A stretch of DNA of 64,000 bases from Thermincola carboxydiphila. GTDB taxonomy: Bacteria > Bacillota > Thermincolia > Thermincolales > UBA2595. The stretch covers positions 1 through 64,000 of the forward strand of contig JAENZJ010000006.1 of assembly GCA_016841325.1 (NCBI GenBank), given 5' to 3'. A program made the position numbers and the translations under genes. Positions 7,453-15,194 of this stretch are shown piece after piece (positions within the stretch are counted from its first letter, which is position 1; each line of letters begins with the position of its first letter). A model generated the notes under the pieces. It ran no database searches. It saw only the letters and a list, made by a program, of their open reading frames with translations, and was not told where the DNA came from.

Positions 7453-8790
7453 ATGCACTTGGTATTAATAAACCCGTCATTATTTTCACCTGAGGAGTAT
7501 AAGGCGAGGTTTGACAAATTTCTGGACTGGGTCAAAAAAGGCAATATGTATGTATATCCATTTGAACCGCCCCTGGGCCTGGCTTCACTCAAGGCAGCCC
7601 TGGAGACCGGGGGGTTTAAAGTTGAACTAATCGACCAGCAGGGCCATACCATGGAGCGAAGTATATTGCTGGAAAAGCTGAGGATGTACAGGCCAGGAAT
7701 TGTGGGTCTAACCTGTATGACTTCAACTTTCCCTGTTGTCAGGGAACTGGCAGCGGCTATAAAAAAGGAGCTTCCGGAAACCCTGGTTATCGCCGGAGGT
7801 GTCCACCCGACTGTCTGCCCCGGGGAGACCCTGATGAATTCTGCAATAGACGTGGTTTTCCGGGGAGAAGCGGAAATCACCTTAAAGAAGTTTTTAGCCA
7901 CATTCCCCGGCGGGCCGTGGCAGGAGACCCCCGGAATAGGATACATGGAAAATGGCAACCTGGTTCTGACAGATATGCCTGAGCCGGTCAAAGACATTAA
8001 TGAGCTTCCGATGCCTGATTATCACTCTTTTCCCGCTGCCAATTATATGGAATATAACAGCCACTTAAGAGGTATAAAAGGGATTTCCATGCTTGTTTCC
8101 AGAGGCTGTCCTTATGAGTGTGCCTTCTGTGCGGTGAAGGCCACCATGGGGCGCGGCTGGCGGGCCAGGTCTCCGGAAACAGTTGTTGCTGAAATAAAAA
8201 AACTGCACCGGCAATTTGGGATCGAGGGAGTTTGGTTTAAAGACAGCATTTTCAATATGAATAAAGGCTGGTTTCAGGAATTCTGTGAGAGGCTGCTGGC
8301 AGAGAAGCTTCCGGTTACCTGGCAGTTCAATACCAGGGTAGACCTGCTTGATGAAGGGTCTTTGTCCCTGGCTAAAGAAGCCGGGCTTAACCAGATAGAC
8401 CTTGGCATAGAGTCAGGATCTCCCCGGACTCTTGAGAGGCTGAAGAAGAAGACCACAGTGGAACAGATTGTGTCCGGAATTAAATTGGCTAAAAAGTATG
8501 TCAGGGTATCAGGCTTTTTTATGATAGGGTGTCCGGGAGAAACCATGGAAGACATTGATATGACCTTCAATCTTGCCAGAACCCTGGAACTCGACTGCTG
8601 CAGCTGGAGTATCTACAACCCGCTGCCTGGTTCAGAGCTTTTTGACCGGCTGGCAGCCGAAGGGAAGCTGTCCAGAGGGAAGGTTGCTGAAGAAGTCCAT
8701 TTCACCAGGGTGCCGGTGAGTTTTTGTGAGGTGCCTGTCCGGGAATTAAATGACAAGTATGAGGAAATCAACGGATATTTCGCAGGTTGA
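7453..8790 (+). CDS. B12-binding-domain radical SAM protein
   Basis: About 445 residues. The N-terminal third matches a cobalamin-binding Rossmann domain of the BchE / P-methylase class (PPLGLASLKAALE, VGLTCMTSTFPVVRELA, VIAGGVHPT). The radical SAM site is SRGCPYECAFC at about residue 215, with ESGSPRTLERLKK and FFMIGCPGET downstream. Such enzymes do cobalamin-dependent methylation or ring rearrangement; the substrate here is unknown. ATG 7453 is chosen because AAAAGGAG lies 7 bases upstream; ATG 7447 and the track start at 7387 fit worse. It probably forms an operon with the preceding radical SAM gene. Confidence 0.82.
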   Translation: MHLVLINPSLFSPEEYKARFDKFLDWVKKGNMYVYPFEPPLGLASLKAALETGGFKVELIDQQGHTMERSILLEKLRMYRPGIVGLTCMTSTFPVVRELAAAIKKELPETLVIAGGVHPTVCPGETLMNSAIDVVFRGEAEITLKKFLATFPGGPWQETPGIGYMENGNLVLTDMPEPVKDINELPMPDYHSFPAANYMEYNSHLRGIKGISMLVSRGCPYECAFCAVKATMGRGWRARSPETVVAEIKKLHRQFGIEGVWFKDSIFNMNKGWFQEFCERLLAEKLPVTWQFNTRVDLLDEGSLSLAKEAGLNQIDLGIESGSPRTLERLKKKTTVEQIVSGIKLAKKYVRVSGFFMIGCPGETMEDIDMTFNLARTLELDCCSWSIYNPLPGSELFDRLAAEGKLSRGKVAEEVHFTRVPVSFCEVPVRELNDKYEEINGYFAG

Positions 8791-8815
8791 GCCCTTTCTT
8801 TCCATACTTAACATA

Positions 8816-8844
8816 TTGGAAGGATACAAAATCCGTGTTATAAT
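8816..8844 (+). promoter_or_regulatory. Promoter for lgt
   Basis: TTGGAA (8816-8821), 17-base spacer, TATAAT (8839-8844). The operator at 8846 begins 2 bases after the -10 box, where a bound repressor would block initiation. Confidence 0.75.
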
Positions 8845-8845
8845 A

Positions 8846-8862
8846 TACTACAAAAGGTAGTA
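8846..8862. promoter_or_regulatory. BlaI-type operator on the lgt promoter
   Basis: TACTACAAAAGGTAGTA, perfect 6-bp half-sites around AAAAG. It covers the expected transcription start of lgt. Confidence 0.75.
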
Positions 8863-8920
8863 GCACAAAGCGAAACTGCATGCCTAAATGGAGGTAGTGA
8901 ATTATTCTGGGAATGGAGTG

Positions 8921-9688
8921 ATGGTTTTGTATCCGATCTTATTTCATATAGGCAGTATAGAAGTACGGGCCTGGGGTGTTATGGTTGCTTTGGGAATAAT
9001 CCTGGGTACATTTATTGCGTTCAGGCTGGCCCGGAAAGAGGGGCTGGATGGCAATCTTGTGTTTGATTATGTACTGTATGCAGTTATCTCCGGTTTTCTG
9101 GGCGCCCGTTTATGGGAAGTTGTATTCTCCTGGGAAAACTTTGCCGGAGCGCCCCTGAACGCGTTAAAATTCTGGAGCGGCGGCCTGTCAATACAGGGCG
9201 CTGTTGCCGGTGGGCTACTGTTTACACTGTGGTTCATCAGGAAGCATAACCTTAATTTCTGGCAATTTGCCGATATCCTGGCTCCCGGGCTGATAGCAGG
9301 ACAGGCGGTTGGCAGGATCGGGTGTTTTTTAAATGGTGATGCATACGGCATACCTGCACAGTCAGGGTGGGGTGTGGTTTACCGCCCCGGTACTCCGGCA
9401 TACAGCGTTTACGGTGATACTCCACTGGTTCCGGCAGAATTGCTGGAGGGTGCGGGAGACCTGGCAATTCTCCTGGTGCTGCTGTTGTTATTTGGCCGCA
9501 GACCATTTAACGGTTTTATTGCCCTGATGTACTTTGTTCTTTATTCTGTCCTCAGGTTCACCCTTGAATTCTGGAGAGGTGACAGCCTGCTGATGACTGA
9601 AGGGCTAAAGGCCGCTCAGGTATCAAGCATTATAATAGCTGTTGCTGCAATTGGTGTCATCATATTTAAAATGAGACAAAAAGTCTGA
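8921..9688 (+). CDS. lgt: Prolipoprotein diacylglyceryl transferase
   Basis: Transfers diacylglycerol from phosphatidylglycerol to the lipobox cysteine of prolipoproteins in the membrane. Family signatures are visible: the start LYPILFHIGSIEVRAWG, YAVISGFLGARLWEV, GGLSIQGAVAGGL, and the Lgt signature GQAVGRIGCFLNGDAYG with the essential Arg and Asn; several membrane helices. The start is uncertain: ATG 8888 (track), ATG 8921 or TTG 8927 are in frame; GGAG at 8915-8918 best fits TTG 8927, and the family N-terminus fits 8921/8927. It is controlled by the promoter and operator just upstream. The window encodes several lipoproteins that would need it. Confidence 0.93.
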   Translation: MVLYPILFHIGSIEVRAWGVMVALGIILGTFIAFRLARKEGLDGNLVFDYVLYAVISGFLGARLWEVVFSWENFAGAPLNALKFWSGGLSIQGAVAGGLLFTLWFIRKHNLNFWQFADILAPGLIAGQAVGRIGCFLNGDAYGIPAQSGWGVVYRPGTPAYSVYGDTPLVPAELLEGAGDLAILLVLLLLFGRRPFNGFIALMYFVLYSVLRFTLEFWRGDSLLMTEGLKAAQVSSIIIAVAAIGVIIFKMRQKV

Positions 9689-9698
9689 AAAATTTTTA

Positions 9699-9727
9699 TT
9701 GATTTTATGGCATAGAGACCTTATAAT
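9699..9727 (+). promoter_or_regulatory. Promoter for the OsmC-family gene
   Basis: TTGATT (9699-9704), 17-base spacer, TATAAT (9722-9727). The operator at 9733 starts 6 bases after the -10 box. Confidence 0.75.
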
Positions 9728-9732
9728 AAAGA

Positions 9733-9749
9733 TACTACAAAAAGTAGTA
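9733..9749. promoter_or_regulatory. BlaI-type operator on the osmC-family promoter
   Basis: TACTACAAAAAGTAGTA, perfect 6-bp half-sites, positioned over the expected transcription start. Confidence 0.75.
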
Positions 9750-9786
9750 CTACGAAGATGGTGTAAAGACAGGAGGAGGAGATTCT

Positions 9787-10308
9787 ATGCCGGAAATTAA
9801 TGGAATTAATCTTGAGGTTGGCCAGAAGATTATTGAAACTGTCAGGGAAAATCCCGAATTTGGCAAAACCATGTGGCGGGCCAGGACAGTTTGGAAGGGT
9901 GGTACCAAATCAGAATCGGAAATCCGCGGTTTTAAGGTTCTGATTGACGAACCTGTTGACCTTGGGGGCACTGATGAGGCGCCTAATCCTGTTGAAATGA
10001 TTCTGGCTGCCCTGGGAAGCTGCCTGGTGGTGGGTTACTCGTTGAATGCAGCCATGATGGGTATTGAAATGCAGAAGATAGAAGTTGAAATGGAAGGAGA
10101 CATCGACCTGCCGGGATTTTTCGGGCTGCCGTCAGATGTACTTCCCGGATATACCAATGTGAGGGCAAAGGTGTTCCTGAAAAGTTCAGTTGGCCTGGAT
10201 AAACTCGAGGAACTTCATAAGAGGGTTACTTCAACTTCACCTGTAGGCCTGACTCTCAGTAAGAATGTTAACCTGAATGTAGAACTTGTGAAACGGAGAA
10301 CAGCTTAA
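9787..10308 (+). CDS. OsmC/Ohr-family protein with a single active-site cysteine
   Basis: 173 residues of the OsmC fold. OsmC and Ohr reduce organic or inorganic peroxides with two cysteines. The first is present in AALGSCLVVGYSLNAA (about residue 78). The position of the second, usually CPV, reads STSPVGLTLS, so it is Ser. The protein is therefore likely a YhfA-like or other non-peroxidatic member, or uses an external thiol. ATG 9787 follows AGGAGGAGATTCT. It is monocistronic: own promoter and operator, strong hairpin after it. Confidence 0.85.
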   Translation: MPEINGINLEVGQKIIETVRENPEFGKTMWRARTVWKGGTKSESEIRGFKVLIDEPVDLGGTDEAPNPVEMILAALGSCLVVGYSLNAAMMGIEMQKIEVEMEGDIDLPGFFGLPSDVLPGYTNVRAKVFLKSSVGLDKLEELHKRVTSTSPVGLTLSKNVNLNVELVKRRTA

Positions 10309-10344
10309 TTAACCTCCTCTAAAGTTTCTGCGTTTCATTTGTGA

Positions 10345-10395
10345 AAGCCGGTACGGTTATCGGGTTTGCTGCCTGATAACCGTACCGGCTTTTTG
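10345..10395. terminator. Bidirectional hairpin terminator
   Basis: A 17-bp stem (AAGCCGGTACGGTTATC and its complement) around a 12-base loop, with T-tracts on the plus side. It separates the converging OsmC and MFS genes. Confidence 0.85.
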
Positions 10396-10423
10396 TTCTA
10401 CTACAAGTATATCTGTGTCACCT

Positions 10424-11671
10424 TTATGAGGAAGCCTGCCCGCAGCAGGCCTGTCCGCAGCAGGCCTGACAGTCACAGGTATGATTATGACCCTTGTTTT
10501 CTGCCTTCTTCCTATAAAAAATCAGCATGGCTGCTGCTCCAATATCCAGGGCGGTCGAAAAAGCAAACATCATATGGTAACCGTGGGCATAATCAGCAAT
10601 GAAACCTCCCACATATGAACCGGCTGCCGCCCCCAGCTGATGCATCAAAAACAGGGCCCCCAGAACCGTGCCGGTATTTACCGGACCGAAATACTCGGTG
10701 CCCAGGTTTGTTATCAGGGGCACTGTTGAGGTCCAGGTTAACCCGATGATTATGGCAAATACAAGTATTACTGTATCTGAGAGGGTTCCGAGCATTAACC
10801 ACATGGCTCCCCCCCGAATTAGGAACAGCAGGGCTGCCAGTACCCGTTTGGGAAAATAATTGGCCAGATACCCCGCTGCCATGGTTCCGATGATACTGAT
10901 TCCTCCTATCAGAGCCAGAGTGCCTGAGGCCTGGTTGAAGCTAAACCCCATATCTGTGGCAAATGGGATCAAATGTGTGGCCACAAAGGAAAAGCCAAAT
11001 CCGCAGATCATGAAGGAGATGCCGTAAACCCAAAAAGACCGGGCAGCAATAATCTGCCGCAGACCCTTGTACCGGTTGGGGCAGATCCCGGTTTTTACAA
11101 CGGGGGCAGGTTTGCAGCTGCCTTTGTTCCAAAAAAGTACCAGGACAAGAGCCAGGGTAAATAGTGAAGAAACAGCAAGGAACCTATACCCGTCATACGG
11201 CCCCTGGGTAGAAATAAAATAGGAAACTGCAGGTATCATGACGAGCTGGCCGATAGATACAGAAGCCGTTACAGCACTGGCAGCCAGTGTACTTTTTGAT
11301 GTAAACCATCCCTTAATCAGGGAAATACCGGTCACCAGTGATGTGCTTCCTGCTCCAAAGGCTATCAGGAAACCATACACCAGGTAGAGCACCCAAACAG
11401 TCTTAACACTGCTGAGAATTATGAAGGAGACCCCCAATACTGCCAGCCCTGCTGTAATTACCCGTTTCGCCCCCAGGATATCTGTCAGCCTTCCCATAAA
11501 CAACTGGAAAAAACCAAATCCCAGTTCAAAGGACGACTGGGCCAGAGAAAGGCTGCTCCTGGTGGCCTGCAGAATATCCTGCAGGGATTTGAAAAATACG
11601 CCATAGGAAAGGCGTGCTCCTGCATTTACTATTATCATTATACAGCAGACTAAAAGCACGAGCCACTTCAT
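10424..11671 (-). CDS. MFS transporter (oxalate/formate antiporter-like) with Cys-rich tail
   Basis: About 415 residues and 12 predicted membrane helices. The N-terminal half has GRLTDILGAKRVITAG, an MFS loop 2-3 motif of the OFA carrier type. The substrate is probably an organic anion but is not certain. The C-terminus ends in HNHTCDCQACCGQACCGQA, a repeated Cys tail not typical of MFS carriers, which could bind Cu, Zn or an Fe-S cluster. The start is ATG 11671 (MKWLVLLVC); the track extension to 11896 is antisense reading of the upstream gene. No strong ribosome site is seen before this ATG; GGAGGTG lies about 40 bases upstream. Confidence 0.82.
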   Translation of the reverse strand: MKWLVLLVCCIMIIVNAGARLSYGVFFKSLQDILQATRSSLSLAQSSFELGFGFFQLFMGRLTDILGAKRVITAGLAVLGVSFIILSSVKTVWVLYLVYGFLIAFGAGSTSLVTGISLIKGWFTSKSTLAASAVTASVSIGQLVMIPAVSYFISTQGPYDGYRFLAVSSLFTLALVLVLFWNKGSCKPAPVVKTGICPNRYKGLRQIIAARSFWVYGISFMICGFGFSFVATHLIPFATDMGFSFNQASGTLALIGGISIIGTMAAGYLANYFPKRVLAALLFLIRGGAMWLMLGTLSDTVILVFAIIIGLTWTSTVPLITNLGTEYFGPVNTGTVLGALFLMHQLGAAAGSYVGGFIADYAHGYHMMFAFSTALDIGAAAMLIFYRKKAENKGHNHTCDCQACCGQACCGQASS

Positions 11672-11714
11672 GTTTGATTCTTTGGCTTCAATAGCTGGGA
11701 TGGTGACCACCTCC

Positions 11715-11746
11715 AATAAAAAAGGGAGCTGTTTTAAGCTCCCTTT
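11715..11746 (-). terminator. Rho-independent terminator for the DUF2680 gene
   Basis: Stem AAAGGGAGCT / AGCTCCCTTT; read on the minus strand it is followed by a T-run (CCCTTTTTTATTGG). Confidence 0.85.
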
Positions 11747-11757
11747 AAGATGATGAG

Positions 11758-12159
11758 TTAGATAGCCTGTCCGGTGGGAGCAGTGCCATAGCCGCCCATC
11801 ATGCCGCCATAACCGGCACCCGTATCGTAACCACCCATCATCCCGCCGTAACCGGCACCCATGCCATAACCACCCATCATGCCATATCCGCCGCAACCTA
11901 GTCCGGGGCCTGCATTACCACTGTTTTCTTCCTGATATTCAGTGGCACGGTCGATGTTCTCTTTCAGCGCAGTTCCCTGCTCCTTGGTGATTTCACCTGC
12001 ATCAACGTATTTCTGTACAATTTCCTTTCTCAGTTCTCCAATCTTGCTGTACAGGTCACTGATCTCCTTTTTCTGGGTATCGGAGATCCCTGCAAATGCG
12101 GGTACTGCCAGAGCTGCTACCAAAGCTGCGGTAACCATTCCTGTAAATAGTTTTTTCAT
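11758..12159 (-). CDS. Secreted DUF2680 (YckD-like) protein with Gly/Tyr/Met repeats
   Basis: 133 residues. A clear Sec signal peptide ends at VPAFA (about residue 23). Residues 25-70 match the DUF2680 helical pattern (QKKEISDLYSKI...KYVDAGEITKEQG). The tail consists of imperfect GYGGMMGGYD/GTGA repeats, rich in Met, Gly and Tyr, plus one GCGG. Met-rich extracytoplasmic repeats often bind Cu(I), which would fit this neighbourhood, but that is inference. A GGAGGG ribosome site precedes the ATG. It is transcribed away from the DUF1540 gene, with an operator between them. Confidence 0.8.
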   Translation of the reverse strand: MKKLFTGMVTAALVAALAVPAFAGISDTQKKEISDLYSKIGELRKEIVQKYVDAGEITKEQGTALKENIDRATEYQEENSGNAGPGLGCGGYGMMGGYGMGAGYGGMMGGYDTGAGYGGMMGGYGTAPTGQAI

Positions 12160-12258
12160 AATAAAGCCCTCCTTAAAATATGTTTTTTCTTTATGTTCAC
12201 ATTATATAAAGTAAATTTGACCGGACAGTGATAAGAATGTGAAAAAATTGTGAAACTT

Positions 12259-12275
12259 TACTACGGGGTATAGTA
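12259..12275. promoter_or_regulatory. BlaI-type operator between divergent DUF2680 and DUF1540 genes
   Basis: TACTACGGGGTATAGTA. A -10-like TATAAT at 12289-12294 faces the DUF1540 gene; which of the two divergent genes is controlled is unclear. Confidence 0.65.
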
Positions 12276-12356
12276 ATGAATTATCTTTTATAATCCTGGG
12301 AAATAATAATTCTGCATGACCTATAATTTTCACTTTGGCCAAAGGAGGTGAAGAAT

Positions 12357-12506
12357 TTGCCTGATATCAAGTGTTCAGTTACCGAGTGTGAGTATAACAG
12401 TGATGTCAAGTGTGGTGCCCCGATGATTCAGGTGGACCACAACAATGTTCCCAAGTCAAACAATTCAGATCAAACCAAGTGTGATACCTTTAGGGCCAAA
12501 GGCTAA
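12357..12506 (+). CDS. DUF1540 small Cys-rich protein
   Basis: 49 residues, below the ORF-track size limit. TTG 12357 follows a near-perfect ribosome site (AAAGGAGGTGAAGAA). The sequence IKCSVTECEYNSDVKCGA and a final TKCDTF match the four-cysteine DUF1540 pattern, a presumed metal-binding motif common in spore-forming Firmicutes. Function unknown. It is monocistronic with its own promoter region and hairpin. Confidence 0.8.
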   Translation: MPDIKCSVTECEYNSDVKCGAPMIQVDHNNVPKSNNSDQTKCDTFRAKG

Positions 12507-12510
12507 GCAG

Positions 12511-12541
12511 AAAACCTCCCATATTAAAACTGGGAGGTTTT
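12511..12541. terminator. Bidirectional terminator between DUF1540 gene and the ccm operon end
   Basis: An 11-bp stem AAAACCTCCCA / TGGGAGGTTTT, able to stop transcription from both sides. It marks the 3' end of the long minus-strand operon. Confidence 0.8.
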
Positions 12542-12580
12542 CAATTCTTTTTCTGAACGGTTCCTTACTTGGTTTCAATA

Positions 12581-13015
12581 CTATATGACGGTTAGTGTTC
12601 CTGAGGACATCTTCATCTGGCAGGTAAATTCAAAAGTGCCTGTCTTATCAGGAACAAAGGTAAAGGAATCCTGTCCCACATCCAAAGCCTTGTTAATGCC
12701 AAAGTCAGGGATCATAAGTCCCCTGACACAGCCGGCATCTGCTGTGGCATTTGTCCTTACCTCCACCGGAAGACCCTTTTTCACAGTGATGTTATTGGGG
12801 CTGTAGCCAGCTGTACTCAGGTCCAGAGAGACGACCTGGACCCCGTTCCGCTGTTCTGCAAGAGGAGCGGGCTCCGGTGGGGCAGAGCTGACCACTGCAG
12901 AGGCAATCCAGAGCGCCAGTACAACCAGCACTATACCCATAACTATCAGAGGGATTTGCGAATTCTTTTTATTATAGTGACGGGTTTTTTTATGATTGGG
13001 CTTATTTCTGCTCAT
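12581..13015 (-). CDS. CupA-like membrane-anchored Cu(I)-binding cupredoxin
   Basis: 144 residues: a basic Lys/His-rich N-terminus, one membrane helix (IPLIVMGIVLVVLALWIASAV), then a roughly 90-residue outer cupredoxin domain. The ligands are not the usual His/Cys/His/Met set. Instead there are GCVRGLM and FTCQMKM near the end. A cysteine followed by Met-x-Met is the arrangement I recall for the binuclear Cu(I) site of pneumococcal CupA. The likely role is Cu(I) chaperoning or sequestration at the outer membrane face. It is the last gene of the ccm operon, 20 bases after the DUF2318 gene. Confidence 0.8.
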   Translation of the reverse strand: MSRNKPNHKKTRHYNKKNSQIPLIVMGIVLVVLALWIASAVVSSAPPEPAPLAEQRNGVQVVSLDLSTAGYSPNNITVKKGLPVEVRTNATADAGCVRGLMIPDFGINKALDVGQDSFTFVPDKTGTFEFTCQMKMSSGTLTVI

Positions 13016-13034
13016 GAATATTTATTACTCCTTC

Positions 13035-13658
13035 TCATGACATTTCATCTGTGAAATAACGGGGTTTCCAGTTTTTCAGTGTGGCTTCATCGATAACAAT
13101 TTTATCACCCTCGACGGTATATTTAATCTCTTCGGGGGGGTAATTAACACATCCTCCTGCAATCCCCATCAGGTCGTCAAGGCGCCAGCGGGTTCCACAG
13201 GCCACACAAACCAGGTCTGTGTTCTCAATAAAAAACCTGTCCCCGTAACAGGGCTCACAGATACTGGTTGCCAGCACAACTCTTCCGGCAGGAGTAATAA
13301 AGGCATTTAGCGGAAGATAGTCAAAAGAGCCGTAGTATTTTTTCTTCTCGCCCCTGTATTCGGTATAGAGAATTTTATCCTCTTTCAGTTTGTCCAGGGA
13401 GATTACTGCCGTATTGTTTTCCATTTTGAGGGACACATCAGTCATTTCGATTTTCCTGCCCTCGTAGTTCTGAGTCTGGCCGATATTAAAGTTTCCGCCT
13501 TTGGGACTCTCATAAGGCCGGTTCAGGTAACTGAAAAGGGCTATTCCAAGGGCTGATACAATTATTCCTGTAAAAAGAATTTTACGGTTCCGCCTTTTTC
13601 TGGCCAAAGCCTGGTCTTCCAGGAATTTGGCCCTCTTTTCCGCTCTGGTCTCATCCAT
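13035..13658 (-). CDS. FtrD-like (DUF2318) membrane Fe-S/metal protein
   Basis: 207 residues: a charged N-terminus, one membrane helix (about 28-45) and an outer FtrD-like domain. Cysteine motifs: SICEPCYG, CVACGTRW and a later GGCVNYPP, all characteristic of DUF2318. Family members accompany Ftr1/P19 iron uptake and MacB-like ABC permeases. Here it lies in the cytochrome c maturation operon between a secreted protein and the CupA-like gene. A paralogue is encoded at 28984. Its biochemical role is not established; heme, iron or copper delivery are possibilities. The ribosome site GGGAGGTTGGAAC is good. Confidence 0.82.
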   Translation of the reverse strand: MDETRAEKRAKFLEDQALARKRRNRKILFTGIIVSALGIALFSYLNRPYESPKGGNFNIGQTQNYEGRKIEMTDVSLKMENNTAVISLDKLKEDKILYTEYRGEKKKYYGSFDYLPLNAFITPAGRVVLATSICEPCYGDRFFIENTDLVCVACGTRWRLDDLMGIAGGCVNYPPEEIKYTVEGDKIVIDEATLKNWKPRYFTDEMS

Positions 13659-13672
13659 GTTCCAACCTCCCT

Positions 13673-14254
13673 TTACTTCAGAGAAAACTTATCAATTGCC
13701 TCTTCCAGGATTTGCACAGGGTCCGGACCTGGCACAGCAATCCAGAATACCAGAGAACCGATCCGGTAATAATAGTTTTCCATCCCCATTCCCTTTACGG
13801 CAACCACATCTATCCCGTCCCGGGTCATTGTCCGCCTGTCGGTAAAGGGCGGGCCGCCTGATGCGCTCCCTCCGGCTGAGTTTGCCTCAATAATCTTCCG
13901 GTCCATAATATCAAAAAGTTCTTCTGCCTCTTCCGGAGTATTGGATTCTGAAACCCAAATCATGATTTTACCCTGACTTCCTGCATAGGAGGTAATATAG
14001 CCCTGCCTGATGCTTATACCGGTACCGTGCAGCTGGCTGATCATTTCAATGGCCTGTGGCCCGGAAACAGTCTGTTCAAGACTCATCCCTCCAAGCTGTT
14101 CCGGGAAATCTATTTCCTCTGAAGCTGTTTTCTCACCTTCGGCTGGGGGATAGCCATTATCAGAAGTCCGGTCAGTATTGAGGAATAATGCGGCTGTCAG
14201 TGCAAGAACCAGTACCAGGGCGATGCCCGCGAGTTTCACGTATTTTCCTGACAT
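13673..14254 (-). CDS. Membrane-anchored extracytoplasmic protein of the ccm operon
   Basis: 193 residues from ATG 14254 (MSGKYVKLAG), preceded by AGGAAGGAGAAAACT; the track start at 14311 lies in ccmD. One N-terminal membrane helix (LAGIALVLVLALTAALFL) is followed by an outer domain without cysteines. Phrases such as EEAEELFDIMDRKI and a C-terminal PDPVQILEEAIDKF suggest a small alpha/beta domain, but no family is recognised. It sits between ccmD and the DUF2318 gene, so a role in cytochrome or copper assembly is inferred from position only. Confidence 0.7.
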   Translation of the reverse strand: MSGKYVKLAGIALVLVLALTAALFLNTDRTSDNGYPPAEGEKTASEEIDFPEQLGGMSLEQTVSGPQAIEMISQLHGTGISIRQGYITSYAGSQGKIMIWVSESNTPEEAEELFDIMDRKIIEANSAGGSASGGPPFTDRRTMTRDGIDVVAVKGMGMENYYYRIGSLVFWIAVPGPDPVQILEEAIDKFSLK

Positions 14255-14294
14255 AGTTTTCTCCTTCCTGTAATGTACTGCCTGTAATCTGTCC

Positions 14295-14438
14295 TTAGGA
14301 CTTTTTATCATTATTGCTGAGGTATTTCTTCAGGACAAAGATGTCTTCCTGCAGTTGTTTTTCCCTTTTTCCCAGGGTGAGGACATAACCAAAAATCAGT
14401 ACCCAGATGATCATATATGCAGCAAAAAGGTATTCCAT
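14295..14438 (-). CDS. ccmD: CcmD-like heme exporter subunit
   Basis: 47 residues, missed by the ORF track. A single membrane helix (YLFAAYMIIWVLIFGYVLTL) is followed by a charged tail (GKREKQLQEDIFVLKKYL), the classic CcmD layout. ATG 14438 follows AAAGGAGGCTCTTCC. It lies 15 bases after ccmC. CcmD helps release holo-CcmE from the CcmABC complex. Confidence 0.85.
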   Translation of the reverse strand: MEYLFAAYMIIWVLIFGYVLTLGKREKQLQEDIFVLKKYLSNNDKKS

Positions 14439-14453
14439 GGAAGAGCCTCCTTT

Positions 14454-15152
14454 CTACCGGCCAGTGCCAAGTTCCTGTTTTAACAGTTCAAATTCGGAAC
14501 GCATTTTCTGGATCAGGATACCCTTGCGGAGCAGGTAAAAATAAAGCAGGGTAAAGGCACCCAGGCTTACCAGAAGTGTTTGCACCATAGACGGGTCCAT
14601 GGCGAAACCACCCGAAGAAACAATGTTTGGATGAATGGTACGCCACCATCTTATGGACATCCATACAATAGGGACATCAATGAAGCCTATAATCCCGAAT
14701 ACTGCAGAAAACCTTGCTTTTTTCTCTTCTTCATTAAAGGATGACCTTATCATCAGGTAGGCGATATAGATAAACCATAATATCAGGGTAGTTGTCAGCC
14801 TGTGGTCCCAGGTCCACCAGGCATTCCATGAGGCTCTGCCCCATATCGGGCCGGTTACCAGGACAATTGTGGTAAACAGGACCCCTATTTCAGCAGAGGC
14901 ATATGAGATTATATCCCACTTAAGGTCCTTTGTTTTCAGGTAGATTATACTGCAAACCATGACAACGAAAAAAGCAAAAAAGGCCAGCCAGGCAGATGCA
15001 ATGTGAAAGTATATTATCTTGGAAACAGGCCCCTGGATTTTCTCATTGGGGACCCACATGAAAACCAGGTACAGTGCCACTGTAACTGCCAGGAAGGTCC
15101 CCCAGCCAAGTACACGGTCTGTCAGTGACGGGGTATTCACCGGTTCCTTCAT
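14454..15152 (-). CDS. ccmC: Heme exporter / cytochrome c biogenesis protein CcmC
   Basis: 232 residues with six membrane helices. It presents heme to CcmE. The tryptophan-rich heme-handling motif ASWNAWWTWDHRLT and the heme-ligand histidines (IYFHIASAW and WRTIHPNI) are visible. Typical length is about 240 residues. It belongs to the ccm operon, between ccmB and ccmD. Confidence 0.95.
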   Translation of the reverse strand: MKEPVNTPSLTDRVLGWGTFLAVTVALYLVFMWVPNEKIQGPVSKIIYFHIASAWLAFFAFFVVMVCSIIYLKTKDLKWDIISYASAEIGVLFTTIVLVTGPIWGRASWNAWWTWDHRLTTTLILWFIYIAYLMIRSSFNEEEKKARFSAVFGIIGFIDVPIVWMSIRWWRTIHPNIVSSGGFAMDPSMVQTLLVSLGAFTLLYFYLLRKGILIQKMRSEFELLKQELGTGR

Positions 15153-15194
15153 TTATTTCATCCTCCAGTCTGCTAATTTCCGTTTGGACGCATA

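Noticed and set aside
10398-10412. Operator copy near CTACTACAAGTAT
   Set aside because: Single half-site without partner, between converging genes.
11672-11896. N-terminal extension of the MFS ORF with Trp/Arg/His repeats
   Set aside because: It reads the Gly/Tyr/Met repeat region of the DUF2680 gene in another frame; the real MFS start is at 11671.
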